Below, piece by piece: positions 53,066-61,849 of a stretch of DNA of 64,000 nucleotides (position 1 is its first letter; the number at the start of each line of letters is the position of its first letter). The notes below the pieces were generated by a model, which made no database searches, was not told where the DNA came from, and was given only the letters and a program-made list of their open reading frames with translations. The stretch lies in the NCBI GenBank assembly GCA_963796485.1, contig CAWCLV010000004.1, positions 434,001 through 498,000 on the forward strand, read 5' to 3'. Position numbers and translations under genes: made by a program. The stretch comes from CAWCDJ01 sp963796485 (GTDB taxonomy: Bacteria; Acidobacteriota; Terriglobia; Bryobacterales; Bryobacteraceae).

Positions 53066-55114
53066 ATGGACTCGTCTCTTTTTCGACTGCGGCGGGCGCT
53101 TGAGAGCGGCCGAGCCGTCTTCTTCGTCGGCTCAGGCCTAAGCTCGAGCACGTCCTTGCGTTACCCGAATTGGCAGAAGCTGGTTAGAGATCTATATGTC
53201 TACTGTACCGGCACGAAGCACATCCCGTTTAAAGACGACGAGAGAGCCGATGTGCTCAGGTTCATAAACAGTGACCGCCTGACCGATGCAGCTGAGTTAC
53301 TCATAGCTAAGCTAAAGCGGGAGTCCGCCCGGCATCTGGTCGCATCCTATCTGCGAGATACGTTCGCCAAAATCCGTCAACAATCTGGAATAGACCCGGT
53401 TTATGATCAGCTCGTTCGCCTCCGTAATGTCGCATATGTAACGACGAATTACGATAGTGAAATCCTGGACCATTGGACCTCGGCACATCGACAGTCGATC
53501 GCCGAGTTCACCTGGAATTCCACCAACCTGTTCGAGAGTTCGTCCCGCAACGAATTCATTATGTACGCGCATGGCCGCGCCGTTGCGACGCAGTCGGAAG
53601 AAATTGTCCTGGCACGGAGCGACTTTGACCGAATCGTCGGAAACACTCCGTTCCAACACTGGTTGAGGTGGCTATTTACCGCAAGAACCGTGATTTTTGC
53701 CGGTTATTCCGTGTCGGATCCGGACATTCAGGGCGTCCTGGAATTCGTTCGAGCCAATACCCCTGGCGGCGAGCAAAGGCCGTATTGGTTGGTGGCTCGG
53801 GAAGGCGCGGGATCGGCTCTCGCACGGGAGGTCGTTACGGCCCGCTTTGGTTTGGAGTTTTTGCTCTACGAAAAGATAGATGATCAACATCGGGGGCTGC
53901 AGACCTGCTTGCAGGACTTGTTCGAGTCGGTGGAGGTGATCCAAAGAAGAAAAGCCGACTCCTCCTACATCGTCGCCCGCCTGGCGTCTCCGGATGATCG
54001 AAACGCTTTGCGAGACCTGTTTGCACGAGCCTTCCCGTCCGCGCTTGAAGGCGTCGTCTTTTACGGAAGCGGCATGCGCTCGTCTGGTCCGCCGCACGAT
54101 ATTGATGTCCTGCTCGTCACGACGGACGACGTGAGCGCCGACGTTCAGCAGTGGCTTCGAGCCCCGATCGGGTCCATGCGGTTGGTTGTTGCGGAGTGTG
54201 AGCGGCTTTTTGGCGCCCCCTTGCACCTCGAGGTGTTGTCCGTTTCGGATTTCTTTATTCGATATACGGCCGGGGATCCGCTGGTCGCGTCCATGGTCAT
54301 TGATGGATTTGACCTTCTGGACCGCGAGCCTTTCCACTCCTGCCGCGCGATTGCATTGGCAAATCCGGTTCTGTCCAGGGATCGCCTGGTTCGATTTTTA
54401 CGGTTCCAGCGTAACACGCGCTTGATACGAGATATGGCCTATGAGGAACACCAATCCCTGCACGGGTGGGCGTCTCTCTCCGGCTTGGCTCTATCCACCT
54501 TGCAGTGCGCGCTCGCCCTCAGCGGCGCCGAGGAGTGGCGGTTAAGCGATTCCGCCCGGCTGGCGCGCATCCCGTACCTCTTTTCCGAGTCGTCCAGGCT
54601 GTATGCAGGGCACTCGTTCCTCAAACAGGCCGAGGCTATCGAAACAAGCTACAGGCAGCGCAATGATCGACCGCTGTATGAGATTCCGCGGGCTGCCTAC
54701 GAGGACCTCTGGGATTCGCTTGCCTCGTTTGACAACGACTACATCGAGAGTCGCTTGCCCTCTCCCCCTGTCAACCTGCCGCTGCCTTTATTCTCCCCCG
54801 GCTTCCAGAAGGCCGGGCCGGGCTCCGGGAATCCATCGGAATACCGGCAATCAATGAAGGAACGGACGTTACTGGACGAAAGTGCGCCGGTGATCAGTAC
54901 GGCGCGACGACACGCGATGAACCTTGGGGAGGCGTTTGAACGGGATATCTACAACTTGGTTAGCGTGCGCGCTTTGAGAAACCCGGAAGATCCGGACAAC
55001 CCGTTCGATGATGAACCCGAGCTGGGCGATCCGATCATGGAGGAGCTCCTGCGCGCTGCGAGTCTGCCCCTGTTTGAGTTGATTGCTTGCTTGCGCCGCG
55101 CCCGTCGCATTTAA
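53066..55114 (+). CDS. SIR2-like domain fused to nucleotidyltransferase and helical (HEPN-like) region; candidate defence effector
   Basis: A 682-residue soluble protein. Residues 1-290 are a SIR2-like domain: FVGSGLSSS (residues 20-28), YVTTNYDSE (catalytic Asn about 128), MYAHGR (His about 169), FAGYSVSDPD (211-220). Residues 325-400 hold a polymerase-beta-type nucleotidyltransferase: FYGSGMRSSGPPHDIDVLLV (Asp 345 and 347), with a third acid in LHLEVLS (Glu 389). Residues 440-680 are helical with RDMAYEEH (Arg 455, His 462), an Rx6H pattern like HEPN ribonucleases. SIR2-like domains in phage defence destroy NAD+. G+C is lower than the surroundings (26 of 60 bases in 53401-53460). It stands alone, with AGGA before ATG. 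The HEPN call is tentative. Confidence 0.8.
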   Translation: MDSSLFRLRRALESGRAVFFVGSGLSSSTSLRYPNWQKLVRDLYVYCTGTKHIPFKDDERADVLRFINSDRLTDAAELLIAKLKRESARHLVASYLRDTFAKIRQQSGIDPVYDQLVRLRNVAYVTTNYDSEILDHWTSAHRQSIAEFTWNSTNLFESSSRNEFIMYAHGRAVATQSEEIVLARSDFDRIVGNTPFQHWLRWLFTARTVIFAGYSVSDPDIQGVLEFVRANTPGGEQRPYWLVAREGAGSALAREVVTARFGLEFLLYEKIDDQHRGLQTCLQDLFESVEVIQRRKADSSYIVARLASPDDRNALRDLFARAFPSALEGVVFYGSGMRSSGPPHDIDVLLVTTDDVSADVQQWLRAPIGSMRLVVAECERLFGAPLHLEVLSVSDFFIRYTAGDPLVASMVIDGFDLLDREPFHSCRAIALANPVLSRDRLVRFLRFQRNTRLIRDMAYEEHQSLHGWASLSGLALSTLQCALALSGAEEWRLSDSARLARIPYLFSESSRLYAGHSFLKQAEAIETSYRQRNDRPLYEIPRAAYEDLWDSLASFDNDYIESRLPSPPVNLPLPLFSPGFQKAGPGSGNPSEYRQSMKERTLLDESAPVISTARRHAMNLGEAFERDIYNLVSVRALRNPEDPDNPFDDEPELGDPIMEELLRAASLPLFELIACLRRARRI

Positions 55115-55156
55115 GTGCCCGCTGGCGCAACCCCCGCACGCGCTACGCTGCCGGAT

Positions 55157-56164
55157 CTACTTTACACTCGGGCTGTCGTCGGCTTTGAGATCGCCGAGAG
55201 CGTATTGAATTCCCGCCAGCATATGGGCAACGAACGGGCGCTCGTAGTACACCTTCTCATCGTGACCGTGACCTTCGTAGAACACGCGGCCATTGCCCAC
55301 GCGCTGAATATAGCTCAACGCGTAGTCGCCATCGGTACGCCTGGTGGCCGCCGGCTCTTTGGCCTTGTCTTCCGCGCTCATTTTGGCATAGTTGACGCTC
55401 GTGAGCACGTGAACCCGCTTTCGGCTGAATGAGTCCTGTGCAAACGTGTAAGTCTCATCGACGATCTCGAAGCCGCGCGGCGGGAACATCGCGGTGAGGG
55501 GACTGTGCGGATCGTCCACCTTCACGGCGATCAGCGTCGGGTAGGGCCAGTGGAATTTGAAGAATCCGCCGATCATCTGGTTGAACTCGGGCCATGTGCC
55601 GTCCGGCGCGGCGCCATTGGTATGGTAGCTGTCGGTAGCGGCATGGATTCCGGCCAAGCCCTTCCCCCCTTTGACGAAATCCAGGAGCGCCTGCCTGCGA
55701 ACGTCCGTCACCGCCTTGTCATTCGGGTCATCCAGGAACGCGCCGGTGGTGCTGTCCAGGAAGATGGCGTCGTACTGCTTCAGGTTTTCAGGCGTGATGC
55801 TGGCCGCGTCGTAGGTGATGGTGGTCATCCAGGCGCCGGTCTTGTCTCCCAGGTATTCCACCATCTTCGCCGCCAGAGGAATGGAAGTGTGAACCCAACC
55901 GACCGCCCGGGCGAGAACCAGCACCCGGCGCAGGCTCAGGGGCGTGGCGTAGGGTTTGTCCGGCAGCGCGGCCATCATGGCCGAGATGTCGGCGGGATTC
56001 GCAAACTGTCTTTGCGGACAGCCGCGGCTGAACCCCCCGCTGAATCCTTCCGGCGCACAAGTCGCAGGTCTCGCGGCGATACCCGGCTGCTGCGCGAATC
56101 CCGCGGAGCCGACCCACGCCACGCCGATCAACATCACGCCGATTCCCAGCGCCTTCGTTTTCAT
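55157..56164 (-). CDS. secreted ThuA-domain protein, second copy
   Basis: A 335-residue exported protein with a signal peptide (ALGIGVMLIGVAWVGSAGFA) and a ThuA amidotransferase-like domain: VLVLARAVGWVHTSIPLAA, FLDSTTGAFLDDPNDKAV, GGKGLAGIHAATDSYHTNG and GNGRVFYEGHGHDEKVYYE. It is only distantly similar to the ThuA protein at 22186. Function unknown. Confidence 0.82.
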   Translation of the reverse strand: MKTKALGIGVMLIGVAWVGSAGFAQQPGIAARPATCAPEGFSGGFSRGCPQRQFANPADISAMMAALPDKPYATPLSLRRVLVLARAVGWVHTSIPLAAKMVEYLGDKTGAWMTTITYDAASITPENLKQYDAIFLDSTTGAFLDDPNDKAVTDVRRQALLDFVKGGKGLAGIHAATDSYHTNGAAPDGTWPEFNQMIGGFFKFHWPYPTLIAVKVDDPHSPLTAMFPPRGFEIVDETYTFAQDSFSRKRVHVLTSVNYAKMSAEDKAKEPAATRRTDGDYALSYIQRVGNGRVFYEGHGHDEKVYYERPFVAHMLAGIQYALGDLKADDSPSVK

Positions 56165-56321
56165 ATGTGGATGTCCTTCCCCGAAAGACGTAATTATATC
56201 CCCGTCCAGTTGAAAAGAACGAATCCGCCGGTCCGCCGGCCCCGCAGTCGCCCTCCGCCGGTCATTATCAACAGACGCTCATCCCCCCGTTTCACCCGGC
56301 TTCGGACGGACGAGCCTTCAT

Positions 56322-56477
56322 TCATTGCAAGGGCCGCCCCGCTTGTTGAACCCACTTGGAACGCCATGCCGGCGCCTCGAACGGGTCAGCGAAGTACTGC
56401 GTCTCGTGAACCACCTTGCCGTTCCCGAATTCCATGATGCTGTCGCCCGCCGCCGAAGCGGACCAGGGCCTCTCCAG
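56322..56477 (-). pseudogene. C-terminal remnant of a SnoaL-like (NTF2-fold) protein
   Basis: In one reverse frame the sequence reads GDSIMEFGNGKVVHETQYF and ADPFEAPAWRSKWVQ to a TGA at 56322, a typical C-terminus of SnoaL-like small proteins. The frame enters the 3' end of the aldo-keto reductase gene with no start or N-terminal half. It looks like deletion debris. Confidence 0.55.
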
Positions 56478-56481
56478 CGCC

Positions 56482-57420
56482 TCAGCCGCCTTTCGCGATG
56501 AACCCGGGGATGCCGGTCCCCGTCACCGGATTGAACCTCTGTCGCGTCTGGATGGCGTTGATCTCTTCCATCGCATCCGCGGGAAGAGCGGAGAGGTTGA
56601 AATTCTCCCTGGCGCGATCTGGAGTCTTCGGCGTCGTCAGAACAGCAGTCCCACGCTGTACCGCCCACGCAAGCAGTACCTGGGCGGGAGTCTTGTTGAC
56701 GCGCAGTGCAATCGCAAGGATCACTGGATCTTTCAGCACCCCCGGCCTGATCCCATGGCCCAGCGGTGCAAAGGCGAGCATCACGAGCCCGTTGCGCTTG
56801 CAGAATTCCAGGATTTCGGGTTGCGGCAGATAGGGGTGGGACTCCACCTGGACTACGGCCGGTTTGATTTTTGCCGCCTCAAAGACCTCCCCCAGTTGGT
56901 CGAGGTTCACGTCCGACAAGCCGATTGCCTTGCATTTGCCGCCGCCTGCAAGGGTCTCCATCGCCCTCCAGGTGTCCATCAGACTGATGCCCTCATCATA
57001 AATCACATTGCCGTTTCGATCCCTGGGATCCTGGTTGTCCCCCGGCCGAAAGGCATAAGGGGTGTGGATCAGGTAGAGATCGATGTAATCCACTTGCAGC
57101 CTGTTACGGCTCGACTCAAACGCAGGCTGGACACGCTCCGCGCGGTGATTGTTGTTCCACAGTTTCGTGGTGATGAACAAGTCTTCGCGGGTGATCGAGC
57201 CGGCCTGGATGGCTTCCCGAATCGCCTCCCCCACCTGCTCTTCGTTTCCGTATCGTTCCGCGCAATCGAAATGGCGGAACCCCGCCTCCAGCGCGGTCCT
57301 GGTGGCATTTCTTGTCTCGGTTGCATCGGGTATCAAAGTGCCGAATCCCAATGCCGGCATTGTGCCTGGCCCTCCGCGAAGCGGCAGCTCGCGGTATCTC
57401 AGGCTGTCGAATTGCTTCAT
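56482..57420 (-). CDS. aldo-keto reductase
   Basis: A 312-residue (alpha/beta)8 NADPH-dependent oxidoreductase. Landmarks: ALEAGFRHFDCAERYGNE (catalytic Asp and Tyr), the catalytic Lys in DLFITTKLW, DYIDLYLIHTPYAF (His), and NADPH-binding segments in AIGLSDVN and VLTTPKTPDRARENF. ATG 57420 has a strong GGAGGAGG site. Substrate unknown. Confidence 0.9.
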   Translation of the reverse strand: MKQFDSLRYRELPLRGGPGTMPALGFGTLIPDATETRNATRTALEAGFRHFDCAERYGNEEQVGEAIREAIQAGSITREDLFITTKLWNNNHRAERVQPAFESSRNRLQVDYIDLYLIHTPYAFRPGDNQDPRDRNGNVIYDEGISLMDTWRAMETLAGGGKCKAIGLSDVNLDQLGEVFEAAKIKPAVVQVESHPYLPQPEILEFCKRNGLVMLAFAPLGHGIRPGVLKDPVILAIALRVNKTPAQVLLAWAVQRGTAVLTTPKTPDRARENFNLSALPADAMEEINAIQTRQRFNPVTGTGIPGFIAKGG

Positions 57421-57654
57421 GATCCTCCTCCCGCCGGCTACAGTCATCCGTATCAAACTCCCTGTACGGTAAAGGAAAGTGCACGCTGCATGCCAGCTCA
57501 AACTGCGCCGGGGCGCCATGTTTGGGGCCGTCTTACCGCACGCTTTCGAACAAACCTAAGTCGGGCAGGCGATCCAACAATTTCTGGAAGAAGACGTGCT
57601 CGCGTGTTGGGTATCTCCATCGCGAGAACGTTCGGCGCGTAGAGGGAGGTTATT

Positions 57655-59061
57655 ACGGCTACATACGATGCCATCATTATCGGGACGGGTCAGGCGGGTC
57701 CACCTCTGGCCCGGCGCCTGTCGGCAGCGGGAATGAGAGTCGCCATCGTCGAGCGGAATTTATTTGGCGGCACCTGCGTCAACACGGGCTGCATCCCCAC
57801 GAAAACGATGGTCGCCAGCGCCTATGTTGCGCACTTGGCCAAACGGGCGCTGGACTTCGGCGTCCAAACGAGCGGTCAAGTGACGGCCGACATGAGAGCG
57901 GTGAAGGCCAGGAAGGATGCAATTTCCGGGCGCCACAGGATCGCTGTCGAGCAGTGGCTGAAGAGCCTGCAAAACTGCACGATCTATCGCGGCCACGCCC
58001 GCTTCGAATCGCCGCGAAAGATAAGTGTCGGATCGGAAGAGCTCACGGCCGAACGGATCTTCATCAACGTTGGCGCACGCGCTACCGTACCTCCCCTGCC
58101 CGGACTCGATCAAATCGCTTACCTCACGAACAGCTCGATGATGCGCGTCGACTTTCTTCCAAAGCATCTGATCATCGTGGGTGGCAGCTATGTCGGCCTC
58201 GAATTCGGTCAGATGTTCCGGCGCTTTGGGAGCGAGGTCACAATCATCGAGAGGGGAAGCCGGCTGGCCGGGAAGGAGGACGAAGATGTGTCTTCGACGA
58301 TTCGGGAAATCCTGGAGCGCGAAGGAGTCAACGTTCGACTGGGCGCGAACTGCATCAAATTCTCGACGCGTCCCGGCGAAATCATCGCGCACTCGGACTG
58401 CGGCAACGGGCCTCTTGAAGTGAGCGGAACACATGTTCTGCTTGCGGTAGGGCGGCGGCCGAACACGGACGATCTCGGCTTGGACAAGGCAGGGGTCGCC
58501 CGTGACAAGCATGGATACATCCCGGTTGACGACCAGTTGCGCACCAGTGCTGCGGGTATCTGGGCGCTTGGGGATTGCAACGGCAAGGGCGCTTTCACGC
58601 ATACTTCCTATAACGATTTCGAAATTGTCGCGGCGAATCTCCTCGATCGCGATCCCCGCCGCGTGAGCGATCGCATTACCGCGTATGCGTTGTATATCGA
58701 CCCTCCGCTCGGGCGTGCTGGAATGACCGAGGCGGAAGTCCGCGAAAGCGGCCGGCCTGCCCTGATCGCCACGCGTCCCATGACCAAAGTCGCGCGTGCC
58801 GAAGAGAAAGGCGAGACGCAAGGGTTTATGAAGGTCATTGTTGACGCGAATACGCACCGGATTCTGGGGGCGGCTATTCTTGGCGCCGGCGGCGACGAAG
58901 TCATCCATTCGATTCTGGACGTCATGTATGCCAAGGCCCCCTATACCGTCGTCCAACGGGCGGTGCACATCCATCCAACGGTTTCTGAGCTGGTCCCGAC
59001 TATGCTCGGCGACCTGCAGCCGCTCTCCTCAAGGCCCGCTTCGCTTGCGCCGGCGGCGTAA
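57655..59061 (+). CDS. FAD/NAD(P) disulfide oxidoreductase (mercuric reductase/lipoamide dehydrogenase family), ACG in place of ATG
   Basis: A 468-residue flavoenzyme if translated from ACG 57655. The FAD motif is IIIGTGQAGPPLARRLSAAG, the redox disulfide GGTCVNTGCIPTK, the NAD(P) motif IIVGGSYVGLEFGQMF, the second FAD motif IWALGDCNGKG, and the C-terminal His-containing IHPTVSELVPTML. The frame upstream has a TAG stop and no ATG, GTG or TTG before the FAD motif. GGGAGG lies 5 bases before ACG, so ACG probably replaced an ATG. Starting at ATG 57733 would delete the FAD site. No MerA metal-binding domain. Confidence 0.82.
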   Translation, partial: TATYDAIIIGTGQAGPPLARRLSAAGMRVAIVERNLFGGTCVNTGCIPTKTMVASAYVAHLAKRALDFGVQTSGQVTADMRAVKARKDAISGRHRIAVEQWLKSLQNCTIYRGHARFESPRKISVGSEELTAERIFINVGARATVPPLPGLDQIAYLTNSSMMRVDFLPKHLIIVGGSYVGLEFGQMFRRFGSEVTIIERGSRLAGKEDEDVSSTIREILEREGVNVRLGANCIKFSTRPGEIIAHSDCGNGPLEVSGTHVLLAVGRRPNTDDLGLDKAGVARDKHGYIPVDDQLRTSAAGIWALGDCNGKGAFTHTSYNDFEIVAANLLDRDPRRVSDRITAYALYIDPPLGRAGMTEAEVRESGRPALIATRPMTKVARAEEKGETQGFMKVIVDANTHRILGAAILGAGGDEVIHSILDVMYAKAPYTVVQRAVHIHPTVSELVPTMLGDLQPLSSRPASLAPAA

Positions 59062-59297
59062 GGCCGCTTCGGCGCTGAAGCTCGAGTCCGGCCTCGCCTC
59101 GGTGCTGCGCGAGACAGCCGCGCAATGTCGCCGATCGAACGTTGGCCTGACGCGTCGCAAAAGAACGCTTTCGATGTTTGCCCCCGCACATGCAAACGGC
59201 GAGCTTCGCATGGCTTCCGTTGTTTGCAATGGCCCGCGTCTTGCTCTGTTCAAGTTGCCCCTCCAGGTTCTGAGAGTCGAAGAAAAGGAGATAAAAC

Positions 59298-59984
59298 ATG
59301 AGAACGCTCATGGTGCTGACATCCCACGATCAACTGGGCGACACTGGCCGCAAGACCGGCTTCTGGCTTGAGGAATTCGCGGCCCCCTACTTTGTGTTCA
59401 GGGATGCTGGTGTCGAGTTGACTCTGGCCTCGCCGAAAGGCGGGCAGCCCCCGATCGATCCAAAGAGCGATGAGCCGGGAAATCAGACGCCCGCGATGGA
59501 GCGCTTCAAGCAGGACCAGACGGCGCAACAGGCGCTTGCCCACACCGTCAAGCTTGCCGGCATGAGGGCGGAAGATTTCGACACCATATTCTACGTGGGT
59601 GGGCACGGCCCCATGTGGGACCTCGTCGATAATCCCGATTCAATCGCCTTGATCGAGTCTTTTTACAATTCCGGCAAGCCGGTCGCCGCGGTCTGTCATT
59701 CACCGGCTGTGCTCCATCGGGTGACCTACAACGGTGCTCCGATTGTGAAGGGTAAGCACGTGACGGGTTTCTCGAACACCGAAGAGGAAGCCGTTCACCT
59801 CACCCATGTTGTGCCGTTCCTGGTCGAGGATGAGTTGAAAAGGCTGGGCGGCCTCTATGAGAAAGCCGCGGATTGGGAGGTCTGTGCGATCACCGATGGC
59901 CGTCTCGTTACCGGACAGAATCCGGCATCGTCGACGGCCGCAGCCCAGGCGCTTCTGAAGCTGGTCTTGCGGAAAGCTGCTTAG
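59298..59984 (+). CDS. DJ-1/PfpI-family protein (Hsp31-like glyoxalase III type)
   Basis: A 228-residue protein of the class-I glutamine-amidotransferase-like superfamily. The nucleophile elbow is AAVCHSPAVL; FYVGGHGPMWDL precedes it and EEEAVHLTHVVPFLVEDEL follows, as in the Hsp31-type branch. Glyoxalase III or chaperone activity is known for relatives. AAGGAG lies 8 bases before ATG. It sits between two other stress-type genes. Confidence 0.87.
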   Translation: MRTLMVLTSHDQLGDTGRKTGFWLEEFAAPYFVFRDAGVELTLASPKGGQPPIDPKSDEPGNQTPAMERFKQDQTAQQALAHTVKLAGMRAEDFDTIFYVGGHGPMWDLVDNPDSIALIESFYNSGKPVAAVCHSPAVLHRVTYNGAPIVKGKHVTGFSNTEEEAVHLTHVVPFLVEDELKRLGGLYEKAADWEVCAITDGRLVTGQNPASSTAAAQALLKLVLRKAA

Positions 59985-60076
59985 GCAGATCTTCTGCAAG
60001 TTGGCGATATCGCCGCCTTGGCCGGCGGAGATCCCCTGCGGATCATCCGAAGCCTAACGAACGTCAGGACGCTTAT

Positions 60077-60580
60077 ATGTCAGGCAGAAACACAGCAACA
60101 GCAATGGTCACCGGACCACGGCAAGGTGTTGGTAAGGTTCGCGCCCACCAGCCAGGCCAAGCCGCTTTCAGCTCGGTCCTGCCCGAAGACATCGACTGGA
60201 AGCGCTTCCCGGCATTCCCGCCTTCGGTCCGCCTTGCTGTCGTCGTCGGTCAACCTTCAGCGCCCGGCCCCTATGTGATCAGGGTCAAAGTGCCCTCCGG
60301 CGTAAAGCTGATGCCGCACAAACACCCGGAGGATCGAGTCTACACGGTAATGTCCGGCGTGTTCTATATCGGCCTGGGCGACCGGTTTGATGGCGATAAG
60401 GTGGAGGCCTATCCGCCCGGCAGCGTCATCGTTCTGCCCGGCGACACGTTCCACTTCCACTGGGCAAAATCCGGTGAGTACGTAACGCAAGTGACGGCGA
60501 TTGGGCCTCTCGGCATTGAGTACATGAACTCCAAGGACGATCCGAGAAATAAGCGCTCTTTGGAAGAAGGAAGAAGCTAA
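60077..60580 (+). CDS. cupin-domain protein
   Basis: A 167-residue protein. The cupin core shows LMPHKHPEDRVYTVMSGVFY (His/Glu metal ligands) and GDTFHFHWAKSGEYV (second box), with a strand-rich C-terminus. The substrate is unknown. ATG 60077 is the first Met before the conserved core. CRISPR repeats begin 108 bases after the stop; those bases hold no clear leader. Confidence 0.75.
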   Translation: MSGRNTATAMVTGPRQGVGKVRAHQPGQAAFSSVLPEDIDWKRFPAFPPSVRLAVVVGQPSAPGPYVIRVKVPSGVKLMPHKHPEDRVYTVMSGVFYIGLGDRFDGDKVEAYPPGSVIVLPGDTFHFHWAKSGEYVTQVTAIGPLGIEYMNSKDDPRNKRSLEEGRS

Positions 60581-60688
60581 GAAGTCATCTCCAGGTTCCA
60601 GTGCACGCAGACACATGTTGCCGATGGTGCGACGGCCCCCACGGTCTTGCGGGGACTGTGATTCCAGGGGGCGGCCGCCTTGCACGAT

Positions 60689-61450
60689 GCTTCAATTGGG
60701 CCGCGATCCTTAGATCGCGGAAACGGCGGACGTCGAAGCGGCCGTGGATGTGGCGATCGAGCTTCAATTGGGCCGCGATCCTTAGATCGCGGAAACATCC
60801 GGGTTGGGAATGCAAGCACCCGAGATTGGCCCGCTTCAATTGGGCCGCGATCCTTAGATCGCGGAAACGCCGTAGGGGACCGTCAGCGAGGCCGCGGTAA
60901 CATTCGCTTCAATTGGGCCGCGATCCTTAGATCGCGGAAACGTCAGCGCCGTCGTCTGCTCCCGCGACGCCTTCAGGCTTCAATTGGGCCGCGATCCTTA
61001 GATCGCGGAAACGAGCAGGGCAAGTGGTACGGCCGAGACGCGGGCTGCGGGCTTCAATTGGGCCGCGATCCTTAGATCGCGGAAACGGCGCGGACCTGAA
61101 CGATGAACTGGACCATCCAGCAGCTTCAATTGGGCCGCGATCCTTAGATCGCGGAAACAGGGTCGCCAACCGAATGCGGCCGGAGGCTACAGCTTGCTTC
61201 AATTGGGCCGCGATCCTTAGATCGCGGAAACTCGAGGACAAGCGTAGCATACACATAACATGCTTGTGCTTCAATTGGGCCGCGATCCTTAGATCGCGGA
61301 AACACTCCGACCCGCGCCTCAGCTCCCAAGATACTAATTCGCTTCAATTGGGCCGCGATCCTTAGATCGCGGAAACCTGCCAGCATATTCCCTGGACCGC
61401 CTGAGTCAGACGTAGCTTCAATTGGGCCGCGATCCTTAGATCGCGGAAAC
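60689..61450. CRISPR. CRISPR array, 11 repeats and 10 spacers
   Basis: Eleven identical 36-bp repeats start at 60689, 60761, 60833, 60906, 60977, 61051, 61123, 61196, 61268, 61341 and 61415. The repeat begins GCTTCAATTGGG, contains the palindrome CCGCGATC-CTTA-GATCGCGG, and ends AAAC. Spacers are 35 to 38 bases. Read on the reverse strand it begins GTTTCCGCG and ends ATTGAAGC, the usual look of a repeat ending in an ATTGAAAC-like 5' handle, so transcription is more likely right to left. No cas genes are visible. The type cannot be set without them. Confidence 0.97.
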
Positions 61451-61475
61451 AGCAATGCCGACAGTGCCCCAGATA
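61451..61475. other. truncated CRISPR spacer at the IS junction
   Basis: Twenty-five bases after the last repeat, shorter than every intact spacer (35-38), followed at once by the IS21 end TGTTAACGG. Best read as a spacer broken by the insertion. Confidence 0.65.
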
Positions 61476-61477
61476 TG

Positions 61478-61849
61478 TTAACGGTCATCAGAAAACGTAG
61501 ATTTCTGGACGTCCGCCGGCAGCGCTGCGGCCGCCCGGCGGAGCTTGAGGCGAAGGTAATCGAGGTATCCCTCGGGGACGGGATGGGTCTGGAGTTCCTC
61601 GATGACCGGACGGAAGTAGGCCAGGGATCGGATTGGGGCGAGTCGCGGGACCTCTGCGGGACGGATCAGGCGGCGTAAGGACCCGAGCAGCAGAGCGCTC
61701 TCCACAGCGGGCAGCGGCACGCCGTCATCGTGAAGGCGACGGGCGAGCCATTGGTCCGACACGCTGGCGCGCAGCGGGGTGTCCGGAAGATCGACGTAGA
61801 GCGTAAGCACGGCGGCGACGTAGGCGGCCGCATTGCCAGGGTCGTTCAT
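61478..61849 (-). CDS. third small gene of the IS21 element
   Basis: A 123-residue helical protein: YVAAVLTLYVDLPDTPLRAS, VESALLLGSLRRLIRP, IRSLAYFRPVIEELQTHPVP, then a Leu/Arg-rich end. It overlaps the istB stop by 4 bases (ATGA), so it is translated with istB. The TAA stop uses the outermost bases of the IS. I know no activity for it; similar genes accompany some IS21 relatives. Confidence 0.65.
   Translation of the reverse strand: MNDPGNAAAYVAAVLTLYVDLPDTPLRASVSDQWLARRLHDDGVPLPAVESALLLGSLRRLIRPAEVPRLAPIRSLAYFRPVIEELQTHPVPEGYLDYLRLKLRRAAAALPADVQKSTFSDDR

Noticed and set aside
57522..58418. Forward open frame overlapping the flavoprotein start.
   Set aside because: Composition is typical of an out-of-frame shadow (Arg, Ser, Gly, His), and it ends inside the flavoprotein gene, which carries all FAD and NAD motifs.
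60581..60688. Left flank of the CRISPR array as its leader.
   Set aside because: It is GC-rich with no AT-rich leader look, and the repeat orientation favours a leader on the other side.
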